A model generated the notes under the pieces. It did not search any database, had not been told where the DNA came from, and saw nothing but the letters and a program-made list of their open reading frames with translations. Shown here piece by piece: positions 36,087-49,000 of a DNA stretch of 64,000 nt (within the stretch, counting starts at the first letter, position 1; each line of letters begins with the position of its first letter). The position numbers and the translations under genes are program-made. The DNA is from Ascidia mentula (taxonomy: Eukaryota; Chordata; Ascidiacea; Phlebobranchia; Ascidiidae), in contig OX387199.1 in NCBI GenBank assembly GCA_947561715.1, positions 17,923,001 to 17,987,000 on the forward strand, in the 5' to 3' direction.

Positions 36087-37329
36087 TTTGGGTCTGGTGT
36101 ACTTCTAGCATGTATTACTCCTAGGGTTGCATCTATTAAATATCCCTACACTACAAACCTAATACTTTAAACCAATATGCAATTCCTGTTGCTGCCTGGC
36201 ATATTGCAATTTAAAAATGTATAATGCCAGAAGAGCAGTACATTTTTAAACTTTGCATCAAAGCTAACCTAATTAAGCCTTACTAAAGTGACACTGACCA
36301 TACTAAATATGACGTCGTCGTCATCTCTGACTTCACAATCTTTAGAAGATTATACAGTGAGTCGTTTCATTCATTGTTTTTAATGCCTTGACACTTTGAG
36401 AGAGACTGATTTAAAAAAAAACTTCAGCCTTGATGGTAGTGTTTCTATTGAAGCAAGTTTCGAGGTTGGGAAATGCCCGTCCCATGTAATGATTCTCAAC
36501 ATAGCGCCCCCTATACAGATATGTTTTAACTATATCCGTAATTATATATCTAAATAGATGGCAATATGCTTCTGAACCATAAACCACTACTATGAAGACT
36601 TGCATGGGATTTTTAAAACTTGAGTTGAAAAATCCGACGGATTTTTTTGGCGAAATGAAAAGAATTTCCCTTTTTATGTTTAATGTTAATCCCAAGTCAT
36701 ATCTCTACACCCAGGTCAACATTGTTTGGGGAATGGCCTAAGCTGCTCTCCTGGAGACATATTGCCCCTGTTTGGGCATTATTTTGGACAAAACAAGAGC
36801 AAAATGGTGGGGTGGTCTAATAAAAAAAATAAAAATGTACACTTATTTTCCATCCAGTGTTGGCCCTAATCTATACAATGATAACAAAATTAGTTGCTGG
36901 GTTATAGGTTTTCCGGCAGCACTCTGGTGTTTTTACTATCTTCCCATTATTAATACCACAAATTGCCATGGTCGTAAAGAAAAAACCACTGACCCCTTGA
37001 AAACGTTGTGGCAAACTGCATACAAACACCGCCGTAAACGCTTAGTTTAATTTGAATTAAACTACGCGTATATCTGTAAATAATGCCTGCATATGCTTCT
37101 TTTCATAACTTTTATAACGATAACTTAAATTTCGACAACACCCACATGTAACAAAACTAGCTAAATTGTAACGCCAAAACTATGTCCCAGAAACTTCAAA
37201 AACCTACACAGTTTTAAGGGTTTTTAAAAATTAGGAATAGGCCATTTCAACCCGCGATTTCGTTGGTAAACTGTAGGTCATGCATATGGCCATCGTTCGA
37301 GCTGCTCATATTACGGCTGCAGTGAAAAT
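36087..37329. other. Intergenic, no gene recognised
   Basis: Upstream of the intact NLR. It presumably contains that gene's promoter. Open frames here start with non-ATG codons or lack splice partners. Confidence 0.45.
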
Positions 37330-37671
37330 TTAAAACAGGAACTGATTTTTGTCCTGTTGTACTGCGTTAAAAAGTTTGCATGCGTTGCATTTGTATTTCA
37401 ATACACAATCATTAAATTTTGCCAGTGCCATATTATTTGCAGAATAATTTCCACATAAACACGGCAGATGAATATCAAAGCTAAACGACGCTGACGACAG
37501 GAAATCACCTTTGGAAAACAATCTAATGCCATCCATGTGACAACAGCATGCGTCAAAACACTGAATTATTTGCGCTTCGTCAAAGTGTTCTGCGCAAAGC
37601 ATATCCTGGAGTTCAACCATAGATGGGTGGTTGGTTTTACCAAGGAAGTGGGCTGAAGAAATGCTTTTCAT
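37330..37671 (-). CDS. Possible single-exon Cys-rich protein (113 aa)
   Basis: An uninterrupted frame from an ATG (MKSISSAHFLGKTNH) to a stop, with 10 cysteines, including QCFDACCCHMD and a C-terminal CVLKYKCNACKLF. There is no signal peptide, and no family is recognised. It sits 151 bp from, and divergent to, the first exon of the LDLa receptor, so a shared promoter is possible. No AATAAA directly follows. It could be a chance frame. Confidence 0.28.
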   Translation of the reverse strand: MKSISSAHFLGKTNHPSMVELQDMLCAEHFDEAQIIQCFDACCCHMDGIRLFSKGDFLSSASFSFDIHLPCLCGNYSANNMALAKFNDCVLKYKCNACKLFNAVQQDKNQFLF

Positions 37672-37822
37672 GTTGACTGTTCATTGAATTCGAATGCTTT
37701 TATATTTCGTAACAGTAAAAGCTTTTGTAAGTTTTGTTGGAGTTTTTTGGTTGCTAACAATTAGGTTTAGTGTTTCTAAATTGTGAAAGACTGATGTCTG
37801 TTTTGTGAACCTTGGATAAAGA

Positions 37823-40800
37823 ATGAACGCAAGGTATGGAAACTGTTTTGTTTATTAACAACTACATTGCTACGGTCGGCGTTGTGTGTCTATACCAGAG
37901 ATAGACTATAGTTTATTAATAGATTGCTGTCATCTAAAGATTTCTATAGCTACTGAGAGAAAATAAAGTAACATTCTTGTCATTATACCTGGAATGATAG
38001 GGTGCATTTTTTAAATTTCTATATTGTAACTAATTTGGGAGAGTAATTACATAAGATGCATAACGTACAAAAAGTAACTTAATCACATCGGTATTCAGTC
38101 ACAGCATAGTTTTATTGGTCAAAATGTTGCTTGAGAGCGCGCTAATTACTCATTTCAAAGGTATATGTACTATAGGTTACAAAAAAATCATTCATATAAG
38201 CTGTATGAATCTAATGATATAAATTATGTGATTTCCCGAAAGATGTCCACTATTTCGTCCTATTAGTGTAACTCTTGTTATCGATCTCGTACACCAAATG
38301 GCAAAAAAATGAAGTTTTGAGTCTATGCGTGAAGACACTTAATTCATATTTGGCAAATCCAACATAAATAACCAATGCTGTGGAATGTTACGTAGCAATG
38401 AGGAAAAAATCTGATATATAGACTACGGTATAGAGAAATAAATCCTGTTAAAGCGGAAGCGTCAATCAATTCGCGGAACCTGAAGCACTGCTCCAATATT
38501 GATTGATGAAAGAAACGGAAACCTCGGGCGTTATAGCAAACAATCGTTTTCGAACAATTTGTCCCATGCTATTTACAATGCACAAAATATTGTATGTGCA
38601 AATTTAAGCATACTGGGGCAAGCAATATCAGGTTCACGAAAAAAGTACCAGCAAACACAATATACAGGTTATATGCCAGAAAGCAAATGATGTAAATGCA
38701 TGCAAAAAAACTCAAAATATAAATGGAATCTTTCAGTTGATAGCATACATCAACATGAAAGCATTTCCTGCAAAATGGCAACTCAAAAATGTACAAATAA
38801 GTCAGCGATTTATTTCCAGTGAATGTTTGCTGTCCAGCGGTTTTTTCCGGGATTATTGTCGTTTTGAACTAACAATTGGAAAGTTTTTTTACTAGCTCTC
38901 TGCTGTCCTCATTTCATCACGGTTTGTTATTTGATCAAGTGACCACGCTTTTTTATTGCAGATATCAGTTACGGATTGTTGCTGGAATAGCCCTTGTGTT
39001 TACCACAATTGTTTCAGCAAGACGATCACTGCGTATGTGTTACATTGCTTTATATCTTCTGTTGGAATGCACCAGAATTATATTTTTACAGACGTAGCAA
39101 ATGTTATTGCTGTAAATCAATTACTGGTTTAGATTTTTTTCTCAAAAAAAGGAATGTGAATGATTTTGCTACTTTTTCCAGTTACCTGCGTCGATGTTGC
39201 TTAAAAATGATAATGATCACAATCTTTGTCAACATTTTCCTACTACATGTGTTCTTCCTGCACAGAATTCACATGTTATGACGGAGAGGACGTTAGCGAT
39301 ATTTACTTTTGTGATGGCATCGGCCGACAATGCTTGGACGGAAGCGATGAGATAGCGGAAGTATTTCCTACCTTTTATGACAAACCAAATGCCACTTACA
39401 TAAGGTATAAACCCCTGCACCCAATTGCATTACAACCTCCTTTTGGGTTTGTAGTAATTATCCTAAATTTCTTATATTTTATGACGCAGTAATGTTTCAT
39501 GCAATGACATGATTGCTAGGATCACCCCACTGCGCAGGTCCTTGCTTGGCGATCACAGCTATCGTATCGCGATCATTAGGTTTGCATGATTGGCAGGATC
39601 ACCCCACTGCGCAGGTCCTTGCTTGGAGATCACAGCTATCGTATCGCGATCATTAGGTTTGCATGATTGGCAGGATCACCCCACTGCGCAGGTCCTTGCT
39701 TGGCGATCACAGCTATCGTATCGCGATCATTAGGTTTGCATGATTGGCAGGATCACCCCACTGCGCAGGTCCTTGCTTGGCGATCACAGCTATCGTATCG
39801 TGATCATTAGGTTTGCATGATTGACAGGATCACCCCACTGCGCAGGTCCTTGCTTGGCGATCACAGCTATCGTATCGTGATCATTAGGTTTGCATGATTG
39901 ACAGGATCACCCCACTGCGCAGGTCCTTGTTTGGCGATCACAGCTATCGTATCGCGATGATTAGGTTTGCAGGCTTGGCAGCGCAGGCATTGCAGCCTAG
40001 CTGGATCAGCATGTCCTGCCAAGTCTGCAAACCTAATGCTCTTATATATATATATATGCATACATTTCCTGTTTTGTTTTGTTTTCGCCTTTGGTTTTTG
40101 GTGTAAATTGACAAAGTATATTTTTCTAAATGATACCAGGCTAATACTGCATACATTTTCCCAAGCAAGTGTTTTAGGTGTGTATTTTTGCACAGTCTAT
40201 TTGAATAACAACTGAAGACGCTTAATAAAAAGCGAAACATGTTTTCTAAAACCTGAACTGTTGACACAAAGTTGTTATAGTAACATTCAAAAAATTGAAA
40301 TTGAAGGTTAACTTGTGTCACGCGAAAGAAGTGTTGCTGGTTTTGCTGATTTCATGAAGTACAAACATTGTATTTGTACATTGGGTTTAAACATTTACAA
40401 GCCTGAAATTCCGCGCATTGATTTATAATTGATGTATAGTGTATAAATACACTTATTATACAGTTGTGACAACAAGAATGACTACCGACGTTCAAAAAAC
40501 GTATGCGCTCTTCGGCGAAAGCAGTTCTGCAAAGGAAACATCCAATGCGTCAACAAAACGCTTTGTGACGTCTGCCCTTCCCACTTCCTGTGTCCGAATT
40601 CGGCTTGCTGGGAACGTTCGACAGTTTGTGATGATGATCCATGTAATGACTGTCCCGCTTTCCAACACCCGAATAATGGACATGGATTCAAATGTGTTCG
40701 GAATGGCAGGGATTGCAATCTTCCGCAATTATTTCTTGGGGACGATATTATCGACTGCGACGATAAATCTGATTTGTGTTACACTGTTCAAAAGAAAAAC

Positions 40801-43800
40801 GTCAGGTAATTTGCAATCTATTATGCTTTGCTGGCAAAGTTGTGCAGACGATTTTTTTTACAGCGACTTGCGGGAATCTTACACTTTCAATAATCGCTTG
40901 TGTTTTCCGTGTATAAATGACCCCATGATTATCTCAAGATCGAGTGTGTGTGATGACGTCATTGATTGCCCTGATATGAGCGATGAGTGTCTTTGTGAAA
41001 CTGGGAAACTTAACGAGTGTGGCAAGTTTCACCGGTAAGTCTTTAAAGTTTGTCGGCAATTGGCGTCCAAAACCATGGAGGATAATTCTAAAATTAAAAA
41101 ACACCCCCAAAAATTGCAATCCTGTACTGGTACATGCATCGGTTATTGTGGTTTGGCAGAAAAAATCGAATATTGCGCAATGTCATGTAACTCATTTACG
41201 ATTAGCTGAACTAAACCAAATTCCTTCAGTGTTTTCAAGATGGAGAAAACCGATTGCTCAAAACCGGCAACAAGTAACTACGTACAGGGGACATGGCTGT
41301 GTTGGGTAAGTGACCTGGTTCATTAATTCATCATTTAATAGTAATTGTATTCAATCAAATAATTCACTTGGATGGAAATATTAGAGGGGACCCAACCATT
41401 TCCAAACCATATTCCTAAACTCAGCGAAAATATCGGATTAGTTGGTAAACCGGAAATATTGACGAAAGATCTAAACAATAACATTGCATATCGACACCCA
41501 CCGAAACCGCCACCATACATTGCAAAGACGCATTTCGTGAAAAAAAAATCATTTAGTTAACCAATAGAATAACTATGTTGTATAACGTTATTTTTGAACG
41601 ATAATTTGACTTTTTAACGTATACGATAAGGATCATGCATGTATCACTCAGCAACAATTCGAAACATATACTAACTAAGTACATGCTGCAGACAGTGCAC
41701 ACTATTTCGACCTATCAGGTGTTATCAGTAGAGACTTAGTAGTTTCGTTGTAGTCGACGTCAAACCAGGAGCGAAATACCGGTGACGAACGACAGCACAG
41801 TAGGCTGCTGAACTGTCTGCAGCTCATAAATTAACAAAGTGTAACATACAGTGCCATACTTTTAACTCACAATTTTATCAGTTTTGGGGATGGAGGCGGT
41901 TGCAGAATAACCTCTTCTGCGACGGAAAACGGGACTGCGATTATCCAGTCCGTAATGAAGAATCAGACATACGTCATGAGCACGATGAAGACCCTCTTCT
42001 TTGCCAACATCGGAAACACTGCAACGCAAAAAACGGACTTCTTAACATTCCCCAGAGCAAAGTTTGCGACGGTTTTATCGATTGCAAGGATAAGAGTGAC
42101 GAATATCCAGAAATCTGCACAAAGCAAGGGAGATTTTATTGTCCGTCATTAAATGGAGAAAAAGTACAAATTATGTAGCATTTTCCATTTCGCAAACAAA
42201 CATTTCTCAATCTATAGATTTCTATCAACGAATCGGATGTTTGTGACTTCACAATTCATTGCGATGATCAAAGTGACGAAATTAATTGCACAAATGACGG
42301 AAGATTTTATTGCGAAAGCGAAAAACCATTGTTTGTTAAGAAGGGGAGAGTAGGTGTCATTTTGTACTTTCTATAAAAATAAATTCCATTGGCAATAGTC
42401 ATAATTATGTTGTTCAACAAAAAATATATAGTAGGTTGGTAGACTAATTATGATATAGTTAAAGTTACAAACAATTGCACGTAGGACGCCATTTCCAGCT
42501 ATATTTAACACATACCAAAAGACTTTTAATGGTAAACTCACAAAAATGATTTTGTCCGATCAAATGTCTGGGTCAAATTAACTTCGTTCAGAAATTCAAT
42601 GGAGTCGGCGACTGCTCTGATTGGTCAGACGAGTGCCCAACAAAAACAAAAATGATCAACGAAAACATATTTTCATCACGATACGAGTTGATTGCAAACC
42701 CATTTCTTCGAGCCATTGTGTGGATAATGGGGATGCTCGCCATTGGCGGAAATTTGGTAAAACTAATTTACTTGTCATTGCAAAATTAACGCATGCATTC
42801 TTATTCATTTAATATGCTTCGAAGGTTGTCATGTTTATAGAAGGTAAAACGTTGCTGACGACAAAATCACAATCTGCTGCATTTCGCACAAACCATCTGC
42901 TCGTTTTAAATCTATCCGTTTCCGATCTACTCATGGGTGTTTATTTGATCATGCTGGGCGTCGCTGGTGTCAGATACTCCGGAAATTATTGTGCCAATGA
43001 CCTTATTTGGAGATCAAGCGGAAGTTGCACCACAATGGGGGTATTGGTTTTGCTTTCAAGCGAAACATCGGTGTTTACAATGGTTCTGTTAACCACATTT
43101 CGACTGTTTGCTGTAAACAATGTAAGTAAACTGCGTTTGGTTAAAGCACAACCAAGAAAAAAAAATGTTACAACCGGCAAGGTTTTTCGGAAACGTGCAC
43201 TTACGTACTAAGCTACTGATGCGTCTTGCAAGATGTGCACGTGCACATCGTCAAAAAGGTGCACCTGGTCGCAGTGCAAAAAGCGCACACTGCGAGAAAT
43301 CGTGAAACATTTGCGTTTTTAACAAACATGCCAACTCGATTTTGTGTTTCAGCCATTTGATGCATCCATGAAGCCGAAATTGAAAACAGTCGTCCTTTCC
43401 ATTATTCTATCCTGGGCATTTTCTTTTACAATTGTGATCATTCCTCTTATTACTCAACTTCAACATTTGTTCGAAACCAAGGCTTGGATGAATGAGAATC
43501 CATTTTTTGACAATGCTGTAATCGACTTTTCCAGTAAATTATCATTGTACATGACCAATACTATTTATATAAATATACGATTTGTCCATAGGCATGATGA
43601 GTTTCACAGAACGATTTGTAACTTTTCAACACAACTTTACTAGCAACGATTCTCTAGTGCTTAACACAGCCCTCATGCGAGTAGGTGATGTTAATTCATG
43701 GATGGATTTTATGGATATTCTTGAGGATTACAATTACAGTGACCTTTTCAACATATCTGGATACTTGGGGTTTGTATTTGTACCAGAATGATTCCAAATC

Positions 43801-44417
43801 ATATTCCAATAAAATCATATTGTGCAGATATTACAGCAGCAGCAGTAGTGTTTGCATTAGCAAACTGTATGTAACAACCAACGACAAAGCATGGGGATAT
43901 TCCATCGCCATCATTACTCTCAATTTCTTGGCATTCATGTTTATTGCTGTTACATATTTTTGGATATACAAAAAGTCAACTGCCAGTGCCCGGCAAGTGA
44001 ATGAGAGACCTAGAGATAAACAGGCGATATTGCAAAACAGAGGTAAGCATTTATATGCGCTTATATATCATTACTTTGTTGCGTTTTGTGTCAACAGAAA
44101 TGCAAAAGAAAATCCTCCGACTGATAATTACCGATTTTCTTTGCTGGGTTCCTATTTCTGTCATGGCTTTTGCAAACTTGGGTGGTGTCCCTTTACCCCC
44201 AGTGATGTACGCTGTGTCAGCAATCATTCTGCTCCCCATCAACAGTTCTCTAAATCCACTCATCTATTCAAATGCACCAAAATTGATTTATGATCGAGTT
44301 CGGGATTGTCTCCGGAGTGCATGTAGTCGAAAAACAGAGGATGACCAAAATGAAAATGTGGTTGCGGTTTATAACATAAAACCCGTAATAGTCGCTGAGA
44401 CAGAAACTGCCTTATAA
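37823..44417 (+). CDS. LDLa-repeat G-protein-coupled receptor, relaxin-receptor-like 7TM (859 aa)
   Basis: Exons: 37823-37833, 38962-39032, 39266-39404, 40464-40805, 40864-41034, 41230-41305, 41882-42163, 42218-42349, 42592-42756, 42825-43121, 43353-43533, 43592-43769, 43828-44042, 44098-44417. All phases join (2580 nt). The tiny first exon gives MNAR, and exon 2 completes a signal peptide (LRIVAGIALVFTTIVSA). The ectodomain has roughly six to eight LDL-receptor class A modules, several with the Ca-binding form DCxDxSDE (DCDDKSD, DCPDMSDEC, DCKDKSDE, HCDDQSDE, DCSDWSDEC). No leucine-rich repeats lie between these and TM1, unlike vertebrate RXFP1/2 or snail GRL101. 7TM landmarks: GGNL (TM1), NLSVSDLLMG (TM2), TFRLFAV in place of DRY (TM3), CWVP (769-772, TM6), NPLIY (806-810, TM7). 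TM6-TM7 match RXFP best. The ligand is unknown. An ATTAAA occurs near 44627. Confidence 0.88.
39508..39969 (+). repeat. Minisatellite: six 77-bp tandem units
   Basis: Units start at 39508, 39585, 39662, 39739, 39816 and 39893, with an exact 77-base period and only a few substitutions between copies. Each contains GATCACAGCTATCGTATCGC and CACTGCGCAGGTCCTTG. It lies in intron 3 of the LDLa receptor. The array runs straight into a hairpin at 39960-40037. Confidence 0.95.
39960..40037. repeat. Hairpin closing the 77-bp array
   Basis: ATTAGGTTTGCAG, then GCTTGGCA, at the left pairs with TGCCAAGTCTGCAAACCTAA at the right: 20 of 21 positions complementary around a loop of about 36 bases. The left arm is the tail of the last tandem unit, so array and hairpin probably belong to one element. 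Confidence 0.75.
40205..40245 (+). repeat. CTGAAGA-hairpin-GAAAC motif
   Basis: CTGAAGACGCTTAATAAAAA then GCGAAACATG: a GCTT/AAGC stem bracketed by CTGAAGA and GAAAC. The same layout occurs in the foldback loop near 18388 and, more loosely, near 17935 and 53010. It lies in intron 3 of the LDLa receptor. Confidence 0.45.
41685..41823. mobile_element. Short MITE in LDLa receptor intron 6
   Basis: The terminal inverted repeats GCTGCAGACAGT and ACTGTCTGCAGC are perfect over 12 bases and bound 139 bp. Internal sequence (GTGCACAC, TTTCGACCT, TATCAGTA) is shared with repeats near 52890, 54760 and 63850. Confidence 0.7.
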
Positions 44418-46038
44418 ACAGCCCTTGCCATCATCTTCTACAACCGTAGATAAAATTAAGTATAAAAAAGGCGTTTGCAAAAAAGCAACTGTCTACACTG
44501 GTGGCAGAACACAAAAGCCTGGGCAATCAATCCATATTAGCTACAAGCACATTTTTGTTACCCCTGGAAATGTGACACGGTTCCAATTTATCCGTAACTC
44601 ACTTCAGTGTGAATGTATCATCAACAATTAAACACGTTTTATTGCATATAATGTTGAACATCATGTTTATGGCGTTTTGTTTTGGAGACAATATTTTTGG
44701 GGCTAGCGTAATTATTTTTGGCAAGGCTATTTTTTACATCCTTCCTGTTGCATCTATGTGACAGAATATGTGGTTTATGTTACGGCACTGTTAGGACATT
44801 TTATGCCGTATAGAATGTTTTGAATGAATTCTTGGATAAGTGATCATGTTTAAGGGGACACAAATTTTTATCCATCATTACTATATAGTCATACTCTGCG
44901 TAGTCAGTATCTATGGCAGCGAACAACCTTCCCAAGATATAAAGCTCCTTCTTTAATTGTATGGACTTTTCACAATTTAAAGTGCGTGACGTCATCTATC
45001 CGGGGTCCCATGCTTTGATTTGTTATCAGTTATGCCAAGTTTCGTTGCTCGTTACAGTTTACACGCTTTTTGAAGCAAGTTACTTGGCAGGGTTTGGTTG
45101 CTTATTAGCTGGTGTTTGAAGCAAACTATTTTGTCCATGTTTTCTAAAAACACTTCGCGGTAGTGGAAAATGTGACGGTATCAAAGCAGTTACCTTTAAA
45201 GTTTAAACCTTTGAAGCCGGTATGCTAACGTTGCTGCCTGAAGCAAATATTATACTTCATGATAAAAGGAAACTTCGAGATAATAAATCCTTAATTTGCG
45301 TGTCAGTTTAAAGCATGCTGTCAAAAAAATTTACTGAAAAAAGTCTGCAGCAGGGTGCCGAGATGATAGGTGATAGTTGATTGTTTCATTCGGTCGCTTT
45401 ATCGTGGTCTGGATGGTTTCGAATACGTGATATTGCGCAAATCTACGGGGATTTATAAACGGTTTTGCAAGTTTACTATTCTTGGCAGTGTCTTTAAGTT
45501 GATAAAACGGAATGTTCAAGGGCACAAAAGATCTCAAATCAAATGAAGTCTTTTGGGAAAATACGTGACTGGCCTGTTGCAAGTTTAAACAAGTCGACAG
45601 CCTCTGGTTTCTGGTACACAAGCTCCACGTTTATTGCTATATTATCATGCGAGACAACAACACACACATCGTATTAGGGAGGTTTACTCCAGGTCGAAAG
45701 CGTTGATGGCAGTCTACTAATTCGAAATACAGGAATATGACATGATACTTATGTCATCCCCTACGTGGAAATCGCAGTCAGGATATTCGTATGATTAGGG
45801 CAATTAAGTTTAGCTTGGTGACAAAATTTCGTCAGGAGCTGTTTTTCAGAGAAGAAAGCAAAACAACGCAAGCGCTAACAACAGATATCCTATTTGAAAA
45901 CACTTGAATACAAACCAAAACTGCGCAGAGCCAAATGTGCTACAGCTTGACAAATCAGTGTTTTATGAAAAACGCAGTGACAAGACTCCTATGAAACGAC
46001 GGGAAATTTAAGTTTTCCCAATCGTTTTGTTTCTTTAA
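44418..46038. other. Intergenic between convergent genes
   Basis: Contains the 3' UTRs of the LDLa receptor (+) and the WSCD gene (-). On the minus strand an ATTAAA (46039-46034) starts inside the WSCD stop codon. No exon supported. Confidence 0.5.
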
Positions 46039-49000
46039 TTAAGAATATTCAGAATCATTTTCGTACGGCGGCAATACTTCTTTGATGCCAGCAAGAAGGA
46101 GTATTTTTCGCACATCTTTAATTCCTTTATTTATCTCTTTTCTTGATTCGATTGGAAAGGGATTGAAAGAATATTTTCTTGCTTGGCGTTTTGCAACTCC
46201 ATTTGTATCCTGACTAAGGCAGTTAAGTCGGTCTTCGAGGTCGGTTGGATGTAACATCGTATTTGGGAAAAACTCCACCATCTTGCGGATAGTGGCGATT
46301 GGATCGTCCAGTATGTCCTCATAGTAAATCACTTTGACATTCATAGACGTGCTCAGAATTAGCTCAGGAATCCATTTCCAATGTTCTAGCAATCTTTGAA
46401 CTCGCTTCAAATTAAAAGCTGCGTAAAAAATATTTTACCTTTTGAGGCATGCTGAGAAAAATATTGAAAAATGTAGTCTATTCCAGGTAAACCCAGCATA
46501 GCCAACTACAAGTGGCCACATGATAAAATAACATTTATATACCGTTTCCAGTATCAACCATCATAACGGTCCCGGCATGGCAAAAATTGGAGCATTGTTG
46601 AAGTAACATTTGCACGGTATGATGAACTCCGATTTTTTGGTTGTCTGTCTGTGACATTACTACATAGCATGCATTGAATAACTATTTATATTGGTTGAAA
46701 CTATTGTTATTCAATACTTAATCCTACATTACATTTGTGTGTGTCCAAGTATGAGCGACTGGATTGATAACCCTTGTGGTTTTATCGATGCCTCATTTCC
46801 GTAGTTGTATTTTTGCCCAAAATACTAATGATTTTGATTTGATTAATTTCTAAGGTCGAAAATTACAACAGATCTAAAATATGCGCATATCAAGATTAAC
46901 CAAACTGTAGTTCTCATGTAAAACGTTGTTTTAACCCAGCCTGTGAAACACCACAAGGGCACAATGCGCACATGATCACGGATTGTTTGCATATACGATC
47001 AACATATATCGAAAGTCACTTCGCAATGCGACGCCCTAACATGGCTTCGTTGTGTACACAAGTCGACTCGTGTTCAAATAACGGTGCTTTTGTGAGTAAC
47101 CTATATCTAACCGCTCTACCATGACAATAGCGAGTACGTTATGGTAAGTAAGGTTTTATGAACGGTCTGATCAATTCCTATTTTCTATTTTCTGGAAATT
47201 GACAACTTTGACACTGAAAACAACAAATCTTAATCTTGTTTCCTTACCGGTTTTTATTTGGTCCTCGCGGGCAAAATCTGTTTGGCTCACTGTGTAATCG
47301 AAGTTGGTGGAAGACAGAAATGCTCTATATGGATTACGTATGATCACGATCGCCGAGTGAAGTGGTTTTAATTTTCTGTCAAAGAGATGGTCTTTAATGA
47401 CGTCGATTCGTTTGTCAGACACGTGGAATTTCTCCCCGAGAAAACCTGTGCAGTTAAAAAAGAGTTTACAATATGAACAATTATTCCTCCTACTTCGTAT
47501 ACCTTTCCTTATAAGATAATTATCCCTGTACACGCTCCCAGTATAATAACCAGTAGCTCTTTCGAGCAAATATCGTGTCCATGTATTGCCTGATCCAGGA
47601 AAGGAAACCAGTAAGGTCTTGTTGTATTGAGCTGGAGGAAGAAAACGTATTTCTACACATCTTCTGTCATCCGCCGTGGTACGAAAAACGTCAACTGAAT
47701 CGCTTGTGTTACAGACGTCCAATTTCTGCATCAAACTAAATCTAAATGCAAGAGGTGTCATTCTCAATGGGTTAGTTTCTCTTTCACCTCGCCTTGTAAC
47801 TACGTGTTCAGTTGGAAATCCAAGAGAATGTTGGCAGATAACAACACGTATGTTCCGCGCCACTAAAGTGAAGTGAAACTTAAACTTTCTATTTTAGTAA
47901 ATATTTCGAATAAAAGCTCGACAACGAAAATATACTTCAAGCGACGACTATAGCAATTATATCTTCACCTTGATGATGCCTTTCCGCAGAAGCAACCGCG
48001 ACGTTTTCCAAACACTGCAAGCGGTCGTTTCAGGTTTTCGCAAATAAGCAAGCATTGTTCTTTGGATGCTGCTCTGTCCACTGCTTTCAGTCCATGGTTG
48101 CTGGCAAGGTTAACACAGCCTCGCTTGCGGGACGTAACGTAGCTTTCGTCAAATGGAGCTGTGGGTTACATACTATAGCAGTATCGTACAGCATAATTAA
48201 ACATTAAACTGTTTAAATAAGAAATTGATGGTGCTAAAATCGATTTTGCTAAATATATCTGCCAATATAAATTAGAAGCTTGTTGCTTCAAAAGACATAC
48301 CAATTGCAGTAATTGGCTGTCGCAGAATAAATGAAAAATTTCTATAACCAAGGACCAGATTCTCATACAGTTAAGTGGCCAGTAGTTAACAGACCCCAAC
48401 CAAACCAAAAGTAAAATGAAATAAAACACTAACAAAGATTTCATAATCTTTTTTAACCGTAACGTTAGGTCATTTTAGCCTAACGGAAGTTTTGTATACT
48501 TTTTCTGTACCGTGAAATACATTTTCATGAACGCACAACTTACAGTCTGCGAAATTACTACACAGTATATTTTATGCCGATTTATATTTATTAGGATTTA
48601 TTAAGTTCAAAAGAGAAACACCAGAACATTTATGCTATTTATAGTAGAAGCAAACGTTTTGATCAACAGTGTTGTGAAGCAACTGAGTTTCAGCAAGGCT
48701 CACCGAGAAGCGGGCAGACTTTAACAAACACAACTGATTCGCATATTAGCTTTGTGTGTTTTCGCACCTATTTATTAAAATTATTCGCCCAGTTCGTATG
48801 AAACTGGAGGTACAAATCGTTTGCAATCCTTATGATCGAATGCTTTTAACCTGATGGTATGGCTGCAGACGTTTATTAGTTCAACTTGGCGACAATTATG
48901 CACAAATCCACGTACAATTCGGGAACAAAAAAACTACAGCACTTTGTGCAAAGGGGGTTCATTCAAGTATCGACGATGTACACAGGCAAAGATTACACAA

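Noticed and set aside
36411..36695. Minus-strand frame of 94 codons
   Set aside because: No ATG start, low-complexity composition, and no splice sites linking it to the neighbouring NLR.
39508..39969. CRISPR-like array
   Set aside because: The 77-bp units are contiguous direct repeats with no unique spacers, in a eukaryotic intron.
45331..45621. Minus-strand frame of 96 codons downstream of WSCD
   Set aside because: No ATG near its start, no clear acceptor, no recognisable family, and the WSCD frame already ends at 46039.
47742..47863. N-terminal part of the frame containing the WSCD sulfotransferase loop
   Set aside because: Alignment with WSCD1 and the phase of the WSC2 exon place the acceptor at 47742 (TTGCATTTAG); the upstream frame is intronic.
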